Origin: an uncultured Clostridia bacterium
Lineage (GTDB): Bacteria; Bacillota; Clostridia; Oscillospirales; Oscillospiraceae
DNA length: 36,488 nucleotides
Direction of reading: 5' to 3'
Assembly: GCA_947644595.1 (NCBI GenBank)
Contig: CANSAE010000013.1
Coordinates: forward strand, 1-36,488
Below the pieces are notes generated by a model that worked only from the letters and a program-made list of their open reading frames with translations, ran no database searches and was not told the origin of the DNA. This document shows positions 1 to 7,960 of the stretch, piece by piece. The stretch's first letter is position 1, and the number at the start of each line of letters is the position of its first letter. The translations under genes and the position numbers were made by a program.

Positions 1-400
1 TGTAGGACTGTTTATAAGTCTTGAAGTTTACCGTATGCCCTTGATATTCTGGACGCTCCAAAATGCCTGATACTGTCTTGTTATCCCAATCATAAAGATT
101 GTCCGGCGGCGCGTTCCTCGTTGCCCTGCCTGTCTGCTGAAAATAGGTTGTTGGCGTTATGACTTTATCTTCTTTCAGAATACGGGCAATCTGCGACGGC
201 CCGTAACCGTCCAGACAAAGAGCGAATATCCGCTTGACTACTTCGGCAGCTTCTCCGTCCACAATCCACCGTTTCCTGTTGTCCGGGTCTTTCATGTAGC
301 CATAGGGCGGATTTGTGCAGAGGTGTTCTCCTGCTTCTCCCTTTGACTTCATCACAGCGCGGATTTTCTTGCTTGTATCCTTTGCGTACCATTCATTAGA
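1..400 (-). pseudogene. TnpX-like large serine recombinase, internal/C-terminal fragment
   Basis: Reading the minus strand from about 400 down to 1 there is one uninterrupted frame starting SNEWYAKDTSKKIRAV and continuing through PPYGYMKDPDNRKRW, EAAEVVKRIFALCLDG and NKTVSGILERPEYQG. These are the hinge after the catalytic resolvase domain and the start of the Recombinase (DNA-binding) domain of Tn4451/TnpX-type enzymes. The catalytic N-terminus is absent here: the frame begins at the position equivalent to residue ~132 of the intact recombinase at 427-2052 and runs off the left edge. An N-terminal fragment of the same type lies at 9743-9892. The simplest reading is that both derive from one gene interrupted by the intervening DNA, with residues ~33-131 lost. 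They could also be two different recombinase remnants. Confidence 0.8.
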
Positions 401-426
401 TAACCTCGCATAAAGAAGGATAGATT

Positions 427-2052
427 TCAAAGTTCCACATACCCGACAAAGTTGTAGTAGATTTTGATGTCCCGGTGGGTTTCCCCTGCAATTTCGTACT
501 TCTCGCCCACCTCGATGCGCTTCACCAAGCGCAGGAGGGTGGGGCGGTCGAGTTCCTCAAGCTGGGCATAATCGCGGATGACGGCCAGCCATTCGTCGGT
601 GGCCTGCTCGTCCTCCTGCGTGGCCTCCAGCTGGGCGGTGAGCTGCGTCCGCTGTTCCAGCTTGCCCCGGCGTTCGTCCTCGTAGCGGTTCATCAGCTGG
701 ACACACAGCGCCTCCGGCATAACGCCCTTTACCTTGTCCTCGTAGGCCGACACCACCAGCTTTTCCAGTTCCGCCAGTCGCTTGTCCACCGCTACCAGCG
801 TTGCCCTGAGTGCCTTCGTCTGCTCCAGACTGGCGGCGTTCTTCTGGGCGAGGATTTTCTCCTTGAGGGCGGCAGGGCTGTTCTGCGCCAGCATCGCCTT
901 GGCGTGGATGTCCAGCAGGAGCAGCTTCATCAGCACCTTGCAGTTGATGTAGTGCGAGGTACAGGCCGCTTTGCCGCCGCTCATATACCGGTTGCAGGCG
1001 TAGGCTTGAAACCCGCCAAAGTGTCCATCGGCGTGGCGCTTCCGGCTGCGGTAATCTCTTTGATACCGCATAGAACCGCCGCAGTCCACACAATAGAGGA
1101 TGCCGGCGAACAGGGAGATCACCCCATCACTGCCGGAGCGCCCTTTGGAGGGATGGTTGTCCAGCCTTTGAACGGTGTCCCAGACCTCCTGCGTAATTAA
1201 CGGCTCATGGGTATGCTCCACCTTGATCCAGTCCTCCCTCGGCTTACTGACCTGCTTATGGACCTTGTAGGAGACTGTGCCGGTCTTGTTCTGCACCATG
1301 TGGCCCAGGTAGACCTCGTTCCGCAGGATGGTCTTGACCGTCACATCGTTCCAGTAGGGCGTCTCACCCCGCAGGTTCGGCCTGCCCTCGGCCATGTAAT
1401 AGAAGCCATGGGGAGAGGGTACGCCCTCCTCATTCAGCGTCCGGGCGATTTTCCGAAAGCTGTCCCCCTGCAAGCGCATATCGAAGATGCGGAGAACGAC
1501 AGGAGCAGTCACAGGGTCGATTTCAAGGATGTGCTTGTCCGCCGGGGATTTTCGGTAGCCGATGGGAGTGTAGCAACCAACATACTTTCCGCTCTTGAAG
1601 GTGGACTGTTTCACTGCCCGGATTTTGCTGCTGGTGTCGCGTGCGTAGAGATCGTTCATGACGTTCTTCAAAATGACCAGCATCTCATTGTTCTTGTGGA
1701 TGGTGTCCACGCCGTCATTCAGGGCGATGAACCGGTAGCCCATCGAAGGGAACACGATGTCCGTATACCGGCCAGCCTCAATGTAATCTCTGCCGAGGCG
1801 ACTGAGGTCTTTGCACAATATCAGATTGATTTTCCCCGCCCTGGCATCGGCAATCATCTGGTTGAACATAGGCCGGTCAAAGGTTGTCCCACAGACCCCG
1901 TCATCGCAGTAGGAGGCGTAGAGGTTCCAGCCCTGTTCCTGCACATACCGGCTGAGCATGATTTTTTGATTTTCGATGGACACGGACTCCCCGGTTCTTT
2001 CGTCATCACGACTGAGCCTGCAATAAATTCCAACATTGTATTTTTCCTGCAT
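427..2052 (-). CDS. Large serine recombinase (TnpX/Tn4451 family), intact
   Basis: 541 aa site-specific recombinase, expected to excise or integrate the element through a 5'-phosphoserine intermediate. The resolvase domain covers ~5-150, with catalytic Ser14 in YCRLSRDD and the conserved KDLSRLGRD near 81-89. The Recombinase domain follows at ~160-300. A complete zinc ribbon has Cys321, Cys324, Cys353 and Cys364. A helical region of coiled-coil type follows at ~395-480, and the C-terminus DIKIYYNFVG fits the DUF4368 tail of this family. The start is ATG at 2052, preceded on the minus strand by ggaggtaaaaaaacaag. A sigma-A-like promoter lies upstream (2106-2134). Length and motifs are normal, so it is probably active. 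It is the leftmost gene of insertion A and reads outward toward the element end. Confidence 0.93.
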   Translation of the reverse strand: MQEKYNVGIYCRLSRDDERTGESVSIENQKIMLSRYVQEQGWNLYASYCDDGVCGTTFDRPMFNQMIADARAGKINLILCKDLSRLGRDYIEAGRYTDIVFPSMGYRFIALNDGVDTIHKNNEMLVILKNVMNDLYARDTSSKIRAVKQSTFKSGKYVGCYTPIGYRKSPADKHILEIDPVTAPVVLRIFDMRLQGDSFRKIARTLNEEGVPSPHGFYYMAEGRPNLRGETPYWNDVTVKTILRNEVYLGHMVQNKTGTVSYKVHKQVSKPREDWIKVEHTHEPLITQEVWDTVQRLDNHPSKGRSGSDGVISLFAGILYCVDCGGSMRYQRDYRSRKRHADGHFGGFQAYACNRYMSGGKAACTSHYINCKVLMKLLLLDIHAKAMLAQNSPAALKEKILAQKNAASLEQTKALRATLVAVDKRLAELEKLVVSAYEDKVKGVMPEALCVQLMNRYEDERRGKLEQRTQLTAQLEATQEDEQATDEWLAVIRDYAQLEELDRPTLLRLVKRIEVGEKYEIAGETHRDIKIYYNFVGYVEL

Positions 2053-2105
2053 CTTGTTTTTTTACCTCCCTGGACGCAGGAACATAGCATCTGTTACCTG
2101 CTCCC

Positions 2106-2134
2106 ATTATAGCCGCTTTAGCACTGTAAAGCAA
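2106..2134 (-). promoter_or_regulatory. Promoter of the intact recombinase, with a dyad between -35 and -10
   Basis: Minus strand: TTGCTT (2129-2134), 17-bp spacer, TATAAT (2106-2111). The inverted repeat GCTTTA-N6-TAAAGC (2115-2132) occupies the spacer, where a repressor would block RNA polymerase. The leader to the start codon is about 50 nt. Confidence 0.6.
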
Positions 2135-2161
2135 TAGCTTATCGCCGGACATCGAAATTTT

Positions 2162-2377
2162 TTACGCCGTCCGCCGCCTGTTCCGCTCCAGTTCTGCCGT
2201 GTCAATGACCTCGCCCATTTCCGTTTTTTCCGCAAAGCTGCTGGACAGGTGATAGGTCACTCCGTCCATTTCCACATCAAGCCCCAGGTTCAAAAACACA
2301 CCCCGGCACCCGCCGTATTCAAAGCCGGGGAGTTCTCCCGCCACTGTGATTTCTACTGGCCGAGTTCCCGTTTTCAT
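2162..2377 (-). CDS. Small accessory protein of the element, unknown function
   Basis: 71 aa (MKTGTRPVEITVAGELPGFE...), ending in a basic NRRRTA tail. I do not recognise a domain. Its start ATG overlaps the stop of the upstream ORF (ATGA at 2374-2377), so the two are probably translationally coupled. A longer in-frame start at 2428 exists, but it lies inside the neighbour and lacks a good ribosome site. It precedes the recombinase by ~110 bp, the position where Tn4451-type elements often carry small proteins such as TnpW; the segment DGVTYHLSSSF is loosely reminiscent of those short beta-rich proteins. That resemblance is weak. Confidence 0.5.
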   Translation of the reverse strand: MKTGTRPVEITVAGELPGFEYGGCRGVFLNLGLDVEMDGVTYHLSSSFAEKTEMGEVIDTAELERNRRRTA

Positions 2378-2730
2378 GCGACACCTCCCATTCTCCGCAG
2401 AATGTCCACGGTGTTGCCCAGCGCACAATAAAGCGCCTCATCGTCTGGATTTTTCATGCTGGACTTTGCTGCCATGCGGATTTTCCGCAGAGCAACTTCT
2501 ACCTCTCGTGTGGTATACCCGGCTCGAACGGCGGCGATGGCAAGGTTGGCGAGATAGACGCAATCGGTACGGTCCAGCTTGTCCTGCACCGCCATTCTGC
2601 CGAGTTGCTCCAGAATGCCGTCACGGGATTTTAAGGTGACGGCTGTTCTGTCCTCCCGCCATAAAACTTCGCTGTTTTGAATTTCGGTAGCCGCTACCGA
2701 TAATAGATGGACACCCTCATAGAGATACAT
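2374..2730 (-). CDS. Hypothetical alpha-helical accessory protein (possibly 3' part of a longer gene)
   Basis: 118 aa from ATG 2730 (MYLYEGVHLLSVAATEIQNS...), predicted mostly helical, with no catalytic motif I recognise. The frame continues open upstream of the ATG as APQQALNK. The preceding short ORF (2736-2831) ends just there in another frame, at a run of five C (minus strand; 2748-2752). One extra C would fuse both into a protein of about 150 aa with a basic RRRRGRPK start. So this may be the body of a frameshifted gene. The downstream gene overlaps by 4 nt. Confidence 0.5.
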   Translation of the reverse strand: MYLYEGVHLLSVAATEIQNSEVLWREDRTAVTLKSRDGILEQLGRMAVQDKLDRTDCVYLANLAIAAVRAGYTTREVEVALRKIRMAAKSSMKNPDDEALYCALGNTVDILRRMGGVA

Positions 2731-2735
2731 CTTGT

Positions 2736-2831
2736 TCAGCGCCTGCTGGGGGCGTATTCCTCCGTGATGTGAGCATCCAGCTTTGGTCTGCCCCGCCTGC
2801 GCCTGACTTCCTCCGTTTTGATTTTTTCCAT
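2736..2831 (-). CDS. Short basic ORF, probable N-terminal piece of the 2374-2730 gene
   Basis: 31 codons encoding MEKIKTEEVRRRRGRPKLDA and a further 11 residues, with an AT-hook-like RGRPK. It begins after GGGAGG on the minus strand and is preceded by a strong hairpin (2858-2918), so it looks like the true start of the transcript's coding part. It stops at 2736, six nt before the ATG of the next ORF. Inserting one C in the C5 run at 2748-2752 would read through into APQQALNKMYLYEG. It is either a frameshifted gene, a base-calling error or a very small peptide. Confidence 0.45.
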   Translation of the reverse strand: MEKIKTEEVRRRRGRPKLDAHITEEYAPSRR

Positions 2832-2857
2832 TGTCCGGCCTCCCTTCAAAAACAAAA

Positions 2858-2918
2858 ACGCAGATACAATAAGACCGACCCCAGCAAAAACGCTGTGGTT
2901 CGGTCTATGTATCTGCGT
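2858..2918 (-). terminator. Long hairpin with T tract (terminator or attenuator)
   Basis: The outer arms ACGCAGATAC and GTATCTGCGT pair perfectly. The stem continues imperfectly through AGACCGA/TCGGTCT and CAGC/GCTG around an AAAAAC loop, giving ~26 bp in total. On the minus strand it is followed by TTTTTGTTTTTG, about 20 bp before the ribosome site of the 2831 ORF. That places it either as a terminator of incoming transcripts or as a leader attenuator for the accessory genes. Confidence 0.6.
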
Positions 2919-3247
2919 AAAAAATATGTGAAGTATTCAGTTTCCTATCATAGTAGCACAAACAGATGTTCCTGTCAATGCCTTTGAAGAAAATTTTGTC
3001 GAGGGCTGGCGGGGGGGGTGAGATTTTGCCGGAGTGCCAATTTCCCCGTTTTTCAAAAATCCCGCTGAAGGGCGGGAGAGAAAAGCGCCGGAACGGTGCG
3101 CAGCCGCAGAATGGAATTCTGCGAAAAGGGGTTTGGGGGCAGGAGCCACCAACAAGCAGAAACAGCGGTTTCCGGCATCGCCGGGAACCGCTGTTTCGAG
3201 CCTTTGTGGGAACAAATACACTGCTTGCTACAATGGTGATACCCGAT
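2919..3247. other. Non-coding stretch between accessory genes and the pst promoter, with a hairpin
   Basis: No convincing gene. It holds one strong hairpin at 3160-3196: 17-nt arms starting AAACAGCGGTT and ending CCGCTGTTT, one mismatch, 3-nt loop. There is no clean T run on either side, so it is at best a weak terminator isolating the divergent accessory genes from pstS. Open frames over this stretch have neither ribosome sites nor recognisable protein. Confidence 0.5.
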
Positions 3248-3302
3248 TTTACATTCATTTTACAATACCTCTCTTTTGAATTTTACACACCAGCAGTATT
3301 CT
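3248..3302 (+). promoter_or_regulatory. Pho-box-like direct repeats and pstS promoter
   Basis: TTTACA occurs at 3248-3253, 3259-3264 and 3282-3287. The first two are exactly 11 bp apart and the third is 23 bp further, about two helical turns. PhoB/PhoP-type regulators bind such direct repeats one turn apart. A weak core promoter follows: TTTTGA (3274-3279), 17 bp, TATTCT (3297-3302), as expected for an activator-dependent promoter. The regulator would be the PhoB encoded in the same operon. Confidence 0.6.
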
Positions 3303-3341
3303 TTTCTCGTACCACAAAAGTTGAAAGGAGAGAATTTGAAC

Positions 3342-4148
3342 ATGAAAAAATTTGCAAGTCTTATGCTGGTTGCTGTGCTAGCCCTGTCGGTTATGGCGGG
3401 ATGTTCACAGAAAACGTCCGGCACCGTCACCACTGATGGCTCTACCTCTATGGAGAAGGTGATCGGTGCGTTGGGTGAGGCGTTTGAGGCGCAGAACGAC
3501 CGTGTGACCTTCACCTACAACCCCACCGGCTCCGGCTCTGGCATCCAGGCGGTTTTGGAAGGGCGCTGCGACATCGGCCTCAGCAGCCGCGATCTGAAAG
3601 TGGAGGAATCCGCCCAGGGGCTGACCGGGACGGTGCTAGCCTATGACGGTATCGCGGTGATCATCAACCCTGATAGCCCTATCTCCGACCTTGACGTGGA
3701 TACCATCGCCAAAATATATACCGGCGAGATCACCAACTGGAAGGATGTCGGCGGGCAGGACGCAGAGATCGTTCTCATTGGCCGGGAAGCCGGCAGCGGA
3801 ACCAGGGACGGCTTTGAATCCATCACCGGCACAGTAGACAACTGCCAGTACCGCCAGGAGCTGACCTCCACCGGCGATGTGATTACCGCCGTGTCCCAGA
3901 ACCCGGATGCCATCGGCTACGCCTCCCTCGCCTCCGTCAAGGACACCGTGCGGGCCGTCACAGTAGGCGGCGTAGCACCCACAGAGGATGCGGTGAAGGA
4001 CGGCAGCTATGTCATTCAGCGGCCCTTTGTCCTGGTCACCAAGACGGACACGCCCCTTTCGGAGCAAGCGCAAAAGTTCTTCGACTTCGCAACCTCCCCT
4101 GATGCGGCGGAGCTGATCTCTGGCGCGGGCGCTGTGGCGGCAAATTGA
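3342..4148 (+). CDS. pstS: PstS, phosphate-binding lipoprotein
   Basis: 268 aa solute-binding protein that captures phosphate outside the membrane for PstCAB. It has a lipoprotein signal peptide with lipobox VMAGC and Cys21 as lipidation site. The mature protein begins with the typical DGSTSMEKV loop and contains PTGSGSGIQAV, IGLSSRDLK, TGEITNWKDVGG and GREAGSGTRDGFE, the phosphate-contacting loops of the PBP-like PstS family. The start ATG at 3342 follows aaaggagag. Pho-box-like repeats lie upstream. It is first in a seven-gene operon; pstC follows after 2 nt. Length is normal for Gram-positive PstS. Confidence 0.97.
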   Translation: MKKFASLMLVAVLALSVMAGCSQKTSGTVTTDGSTSMEKVIGALGEAFEAQNDRVTFTYNPTGSGSGIQAVLEGRCDIGLSSRDLKVEESAQGLTGTVLAYDGIAVIINPDSPISDLDVDTIAKIYTGEITNWKDVGGQDAEIVLIGREAGSGTRDGFESITGTVDNCQYRQELTSTGDVITAVSQNPDAIGYASLASVKDTVRAVTVGGVAPTEDAVKDGSYVIQRPFVLVTKTDTPLSEQAQKFFDFATSPDAAELISGAGAVAAN

Positions 4149-4150
4149 CT

Positions 4151-5020
4151 ATGCGCAGTAGAAAGCAACTGCTGGAAACCGCAGTCCACGGGATATTTCT
4201 GATGCTGGGATTGGTTACGGTAGGCTGTGTCTTGCTGATTACCGTATATTTGGTGGTCTCCGGCATCCCTGCCATCCGGCAGATCGGGCTTGTGCCCTTT
4301 CTACTGGGTGACACCTGGGAATCTACCGCCGCACAGCCCTCATACGGCATCCTCCCGTTCATTCTCACCAGCATTTACGGCACAGCGGGCGCTATCCTGT
4401 TCGGTGTCCCGGTAGGATTTTTCGCGGCGGTTTATCTGGCGAAGCTGGCTCCAACCCAAGTAAAATCCATCGTTGAGGCCGCTGTCAGCCTCCTGGCGGG
4501 TATTCCATCTGTGGTCTACGGTCTGGTGGGGATGCTGGTGCTTGTGCCGGGTACCCGGGCGCTGTTCCATGTGCCGGACGGGGCCAGCCTGCTGGCGGCA
4601 ATCATCGTCCTGTCGGTCATGATTCTGCCCTCCATCATCAAAGTATCCATTACCGCGCTGGAGGCAGTACCGAAAGAGTACGAGGACGCATCCCTGGCCC
4701 TCGGCGCGACCCCGATAGAAACCTATTTTCGGGTATCCGTCCCTGCGGCGCGAAGCGGCATCGCGGCGGCGGTGGTGCTGGGAGTAGGCCGGGCCATCGG
4801 GGAGGCTATGGCGGTGATGATGGTATCCGGCAACGCGGCAAATATGCCCTCACTGTTTGAAAGCGTCCGATTTCTTACCACGGCGGTATCCAGCGAAATG
4901 TCCTATTCCAGCGGCCTACAGAGGCAGGCGCTGTTCTCCATCGCCCTGGTGCTGTTTCTGTTCATCATGCTGATCAACGCCGTGTTGAATTTCTTCCTCA
5001 AGGGGCAAAAGGAGGGCTGA
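4151..5020 (+). CDS. pstC: PstC, phosphate ABC transporter permease
   Basis: 289 aa inner-membrane permease that forms the translocation channel with PstA. Hydrophobic helices start at ~17-40 and continue through the protein (six expected). The typical PstC segments ETAVHGIFL, LAGIPSVVYGLVGM and the cytoplasmic EAA-type loop VPKEYEDASLALGATPIETY (PstB contact) are present. The ATG at 4151 lies 2 nt after the pstS stop; a TTG at 4145 is in frame but less likely. pstA begins 2 nt after the stop, behind AAAAGGAGG. Confidence 0.96.
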   Translation: MRSRKQLLETAVHGIFLMLGLVTVGCVLLITVYLVVSGIPAIRQIGLVPFLLGDTWESTAAQPSYGILPFILTSIYGTAGAILFGVPVGFFAAVYLAKLAPTQVKSIVEAAVSLLAGIPSVVYGLVGMLVLVPGTRALFHVPDGASLLAAIIVLSVMILPSIIKVSITALEAVPKEYEDASLALGATPIETYFRVSVPAARSGIAAAVVLGVGRAIGEAMAVMMVSGNAANMPSLFESVRFLTTAVSSEMSYSSGLQRQALFSIALVLFLFIMLINAVLNFFLKGQKEG

Positions 5021-5022
5021 TT

Positions 5023-5880
5023 ATGCTGGACAGACCAATCTCCCCATCCCGGAGGGCCTATATCGGTGTAATGGGGCTGCTGTGCGCCCTGTCGGTGCTG
5101 CTGGTGTGCGCTCTGGCGTTGTTCCTCATAGGCTATGTGCTGGCTGCGGGCCTCCCCAACCTGTCCTGGGAGCTGCTGACCACCAAACCCAGCTACCTGT
5201 CGGACACCATCGGTATCCTGCCGGACATTTTGAACACCATCTACATCATCCTTGCCGCCCTGCTGATCGTCCTGCCTTTGGGGGCAGGGGCGGCGGTCTA
5301 TCTGACCGAGTACGCCGCAAATAAGCGTCTGGTGTCTGTCATCGAGTACGCGGCGGAAACCCTCTCTGGCATCCCGTCCATCATCTACGGCCTTGTGGGG
5401 ATGCTGGTGTTTACCGGCGTGTTGGGAACCTCTCTGCTGGCGGGTGCGCTGACGCTGGTTATCATGAACCTGCCCACCATCATGCGAACGACCCAGGAGA
5501 GCCTGAGAACTGTGCCCCAGAGCTACCGCGAGGGGGCCTTTGGCCTGGGGGCCGGAAAGTGGCGGGTCATCCGCACCGTGGTACTACCTGGGTGCGCGGA
5601 CGGCATCATCACCGGCTGTATCCTGTCGGTGGGGCGCATTTTGGGGGAATCGGCGGCGCTGCTGTTCACAGCGGGCTTTGCCCATGCGCTGAACGGCTTT
5701 TTTACCGGCCTCGCCAGTCCGGGGGCCACTCTCACCGTGGCGCTGTATGTCTATGCAAAGGAGCAGGGGGAGTTTGGCGTGGCCTTTGCCATCGCCGCGA
5801 TCCTGATGCTGCTGACGCTGGCGGTCAACCTGACCGCCGCCCTGGTAGGCTGGTATTTCAGGAAAAGGAGGGCGCTATGA
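5023..5880 (+). CDS. pstA: PstA, phosphate ABC transporter permease
   Basis: 285 aa permease partner of PstC. It has six hydrophobic segments, the conserved [17 protein letters not shown] and the EAA loop [19 protein letters not shown]. The ribosome site is AAAAGGAGG at 5008-5016. Its stop overlaps the pstB start (ATGA at 5877-5880), indicating translational coupling of transporter subunits. No irregularity is seen. Confidence 0.96.
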   Translation: MLDRPISPSRRAYIGVMGLLCALSVLLVCALALFLIGYVLAAGLPNLSWELLTTKPSYLSDTIGILPDILNTIYIILAALLIVLPLGAGAAVYLTEYAANKRLVSVIEYAAETLSGIPSIIYGLVGMLVFTGVLGTSLLAGALTLVIMNLPTIMRTTQESLRTVPQSYREGAFGLGAGKWRVIRTVVLPGCADGIITGCILSVGRILGESAALLFTAGFAHALNGFFTGLASPGATLTVALYVYAKEQGEFGVAFAIAAILMLLTLAVNLTAALVGWYFRKRRAL

Positions 5881-6632
5881 GCAACGCAATTACCGCAAAA
5901 AATTTATGCCTGTGGTATGGCAGCGCCCAGGCATTGAAAAATATCAATATGCAAATTCTCGAGAACAACATCACCGCTCTGATCGGTCCTTCCGGCTGCG
6001 GAAAGTCCACGTTTTTGAAAACGCTGAACCGCATGAACGACCTGATTCCCGGCGTGAAGATCACTGGGGAGGTACGGTATCAGGATACGGATATTTTTGC
6101 TCCCGGCCTGGATGTGAACGCTCTGCGCAAGGAAATCGGTATGGTATTCCAGAAGCCCAATCCCTTCCCCATGAGCATCTATGACAATATCGCCTACGGC
6201 CCCCGCACCCACGGCATCAAAAGCAAAGCCAAGCTGGACGAACTTGTGGAGCAGTCCCTCCGGGGCGCGGCCATTTGGGACGAGGTAAAAGACCGGCTGA
6301 AAAAGAACGCCCTGGGCCTGTCCGGGGGCCAGCAGCAGCGGCTTTGCATCGCCCGCGCCCTGGCAGTGGAGCCGAAAGTGCTGCTGATGGACGAACCCAC
6401 CAGCGCCCTGGACCCCATTTCCACCTCCAAAATTGAGGAACTTGCAATGCAGCTGAAAGAGCGGTACACTATTGTTATCGTGACCCACAATATGCAGCAG
6501 GCGGTGCGTATTTCCGACCGCACGGCATTCTTCCTGCTGGGGGAGCTGATCGAGTGCGGCGAGACGGAAAGACTGTTCTCCCAGCCGGAGGACCGGCGCA
6601 CGGAGGACTACATCACAGGGAGGTTTGGGTAA
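5877..6632 (+). CDS. pstB: PstB, phosphate ABC transporter ATPase
   Basis: 251 aa ATPase that powers PstCA. Walker [10 protein letters not shown] is at 38-46, the Q-loop sits in [14 protein letters not shown], signature LSGGQQQRL is at 148-156, Walker [12 protein letters not shown] at 169-179 and the H-loop is VTHNMQQA. The sequence [12 protein letters not shown] is diagnostic of PstB rather than other ABC ATPases. Length is typical (~250). Start ATG 5877 overlaps the pstA stop after AAAAGGAGG. Confidence 0.97.
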   Translation: MSNAITAKNLCLWYGSAQALKNINMQILENNITALIGPSGCGKSTFLKTLNRMNDLIPGVKITGEVRYQDTDIFAPGLDVNALRKEIGMVFQKPNPFPMSIYDNIAYGPRTHGIKSKAKLDELVEQSLRGAAIWDEVKDRLKKNALGLSGGQQQRLCIARALAVEPKVLLMDEPTSALDPISTSKIEELAMQLKERYTIVIVTHNMQQAVRISDRTAFFLLGELIECGETERLFSQPEDRRTEDYITGRFG

Positions 6633-7289
6633 GTGAGAAGTAAGTTTGATGAACAGCTTGCCCTTTTGAATACGGAACTCATCCAGATGGGGGCGCTGTG
6701 CGAGGAGGCCATCTCAAAGGCGGCGAAGGCGTTGGAGAACGGTGACCGCACACTGGCGGAACAGGTCAAGCCGTTGGAGGGCGAGATTGACCAGATGGAG
6801 CGGGACATTGAAACGCTGTGCCTGAAGCTGCTGCTCCAGCAGCAGCCGGTGGCCCGGGACCTGCGGCAGATCTCCGCCGCCATGAAGATCATCACGGATA
6901 TGGAGCGCATCGGAGATCAGGCTGCCGACATCGCGGAGATCATTCTGGCAATGCTGGCCCAGGGGTATGTGCCGGAGGATGTGGGCCATATCCGGGAAAT
7001 GGCGGCGGAGGTCATCAAGATGGTCACGGAAAGCGTGGATTCCTACGTCCAGAAAGATACTGTCCGCGCCAAGCTGGTGATTGCCCATGATGACATTGTG
7101 GATCAATGCTTTGACCGGGTAAAACAGGTGCTGATCGGGAACATCGCGGCAAACCCCGACTGCGGCGAACACGCTCTTGATTTGCTGATGATCGACAAAT
7201 ATCTAGAGCGTATTGGAGATCACGCGGTCAATATTGCGGAATGGGTGATTTTTGCCGTGACCGGGGAACACAAAGGAGAAGCGCTATGA
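6633..7289 (+). CDS. phoU: PhoU, phosphate signalling regulator
   Basis: 218 aa all-helical protein with two PhoU repeats. Each carries the metal-binding E/DxxxD type motif: ITDMERIGDQAADIAE near 88-103 and MIDKYLERIGDHAVNIAEW near 190-208. PhoU links the Pst transporter to PhoR and keeps the Pho response off when phosphate is plentiful. It starts at GTG 6633, directly after the pstB TAA, with AGGGAGG just upstream. Its stop overlaps the phoB ATG. Having PhoU next to both pst and phoBR supports a self-contained sensing circuit. Confidence 0.95.
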   Translation: MRSKFDEQLALLNTELIQMGALCEEAISKAAKALENGDRTLAEQVKPLEGEIDQMERDIETLCLKLLLQQQPVARDLRQISAAMKIITDMERIGDQAADIAEIILAMLAQGYVPEDVGHIREMAAEVIKMVTESVDSYVQKDTVRAKLVIAHDDIVDQCFDRVKQVLIGNIAANPDCGEHALDLLMIDKYLERIGDHAVNIAEWVIFAVTGEHKGEAL

Positions 7290-7960
7290 TTTGGTGTGTA
7301 GAGGACGATGCCAGCATTCGGGATATTGAGCTTTACACCCTGCGCTCCACCGGCTTTGAGGCCAGGGGCTTTGAGGACGGCGGAGCGTTCCTGGCGGCGC
7401 TGGAAACAGAGCGGCCGGAGCTTGTCATTCTGGATGTCATGCTGCCGGGAATGGACGGCGTGGAGTTGCTGCGGCGGATGAAGGCGACGGTACATCTTGC
7501 GGATATTCCCGTCATCATGGCCACCGCCAAGGGCGCGGAATACGATAAAATCCAAAGCCTGGATCTGGGCGCGGACGATTACCTGGTGAAACCCTTCGGT
7601 ATGATGGAAATGGTGTCGCGGGTAAAAGCCGTCCTGCGCCGCTGCCAGCCAGCATCTCCGGCAAAGCAGTTGACAGCCGGTGGTCTGACGATGGATCTGG
7701 AAGAACGGACAGTTACCGCAGACGGAGCGCGTATTTTGATCACCTACAAAGAATTTGAACTGCTTCGCCTGTTCCTCTCCCGCCCCGGCGTTGCGTTCAC
7801 CAGGGAACAGCTTTTATCCGACATTTGGGGCGTGGATTACACCGGGGAAACCCGGACGGTTGATATGCACATCAAGACGCTCCGGCAGAAGCTGGGAGAC
7901 TATGGCGGGATGATCGAAACGGTGCGGCATATCGGCTACCGGCTGGAGGCAAAGGCATGA
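7286..7960 (+). CDS. phoB: PhoB/PhoP-type OmpR-family response regulator
   Basis: 224 aa. The receiver domain is at 1-115, with acidic residues in CVEDD (E6, D7, D8), phospho-acceptor Asp50 in VILDVMLPGMDG, Thr80 and Lys102 (YLVKPF). The C-terminal winged helix at ~130-224 includes YKEFELLRLFLSRPG and EQLLSDIWG, followed by TRTVDMHIKTLRQKLGD. Predicted to bind the 11-bp-spaced TTTACA repeats before pstS when phosphorylated by PhoR. ATG 7286 follows CAAAGGAG and overlaps the phoU stop. Assignment to phosphate control rests on the operon context; the protein alone only shows an OmpR-type regulator. Confidence 0.93.
   Translation: MIWCVEDDASIRDIELYTLRSTGFEARGFEDGGAFLAALETERPELVILDVMLPGMDGVELLRRMKATVHLADIPVIMATAKGAEYDKIQSLDLGADDYLVKPFGMMEMVSRVKAVLRRCQPASPAKQLTAGGLTMDLEERTVTADGARILITYKEFELLRLFLSRPGVAFTREQLLSDIWGVDYTGETRTVDMHIKTLRQKLGDYGGMIETVRHIGYRLEAKA

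Noticed and set aside
475..1200. 241-aa plus-strand open frame
   Set aside because: Exactly opposite the serine recombinase at 427-2052, with no ribosome site or recognisable domain; a GC-rich shadow frame.
2337..2639. Plus-strand frames near 2249-2639
   Set aside because: Opposite the accessory ORFs, without ribosome sites.
5559..5876. Upstream extension of pstB
   Set aside because: Runs through pstA in another frame; PstB homology and ribosome site place the start at 5877.
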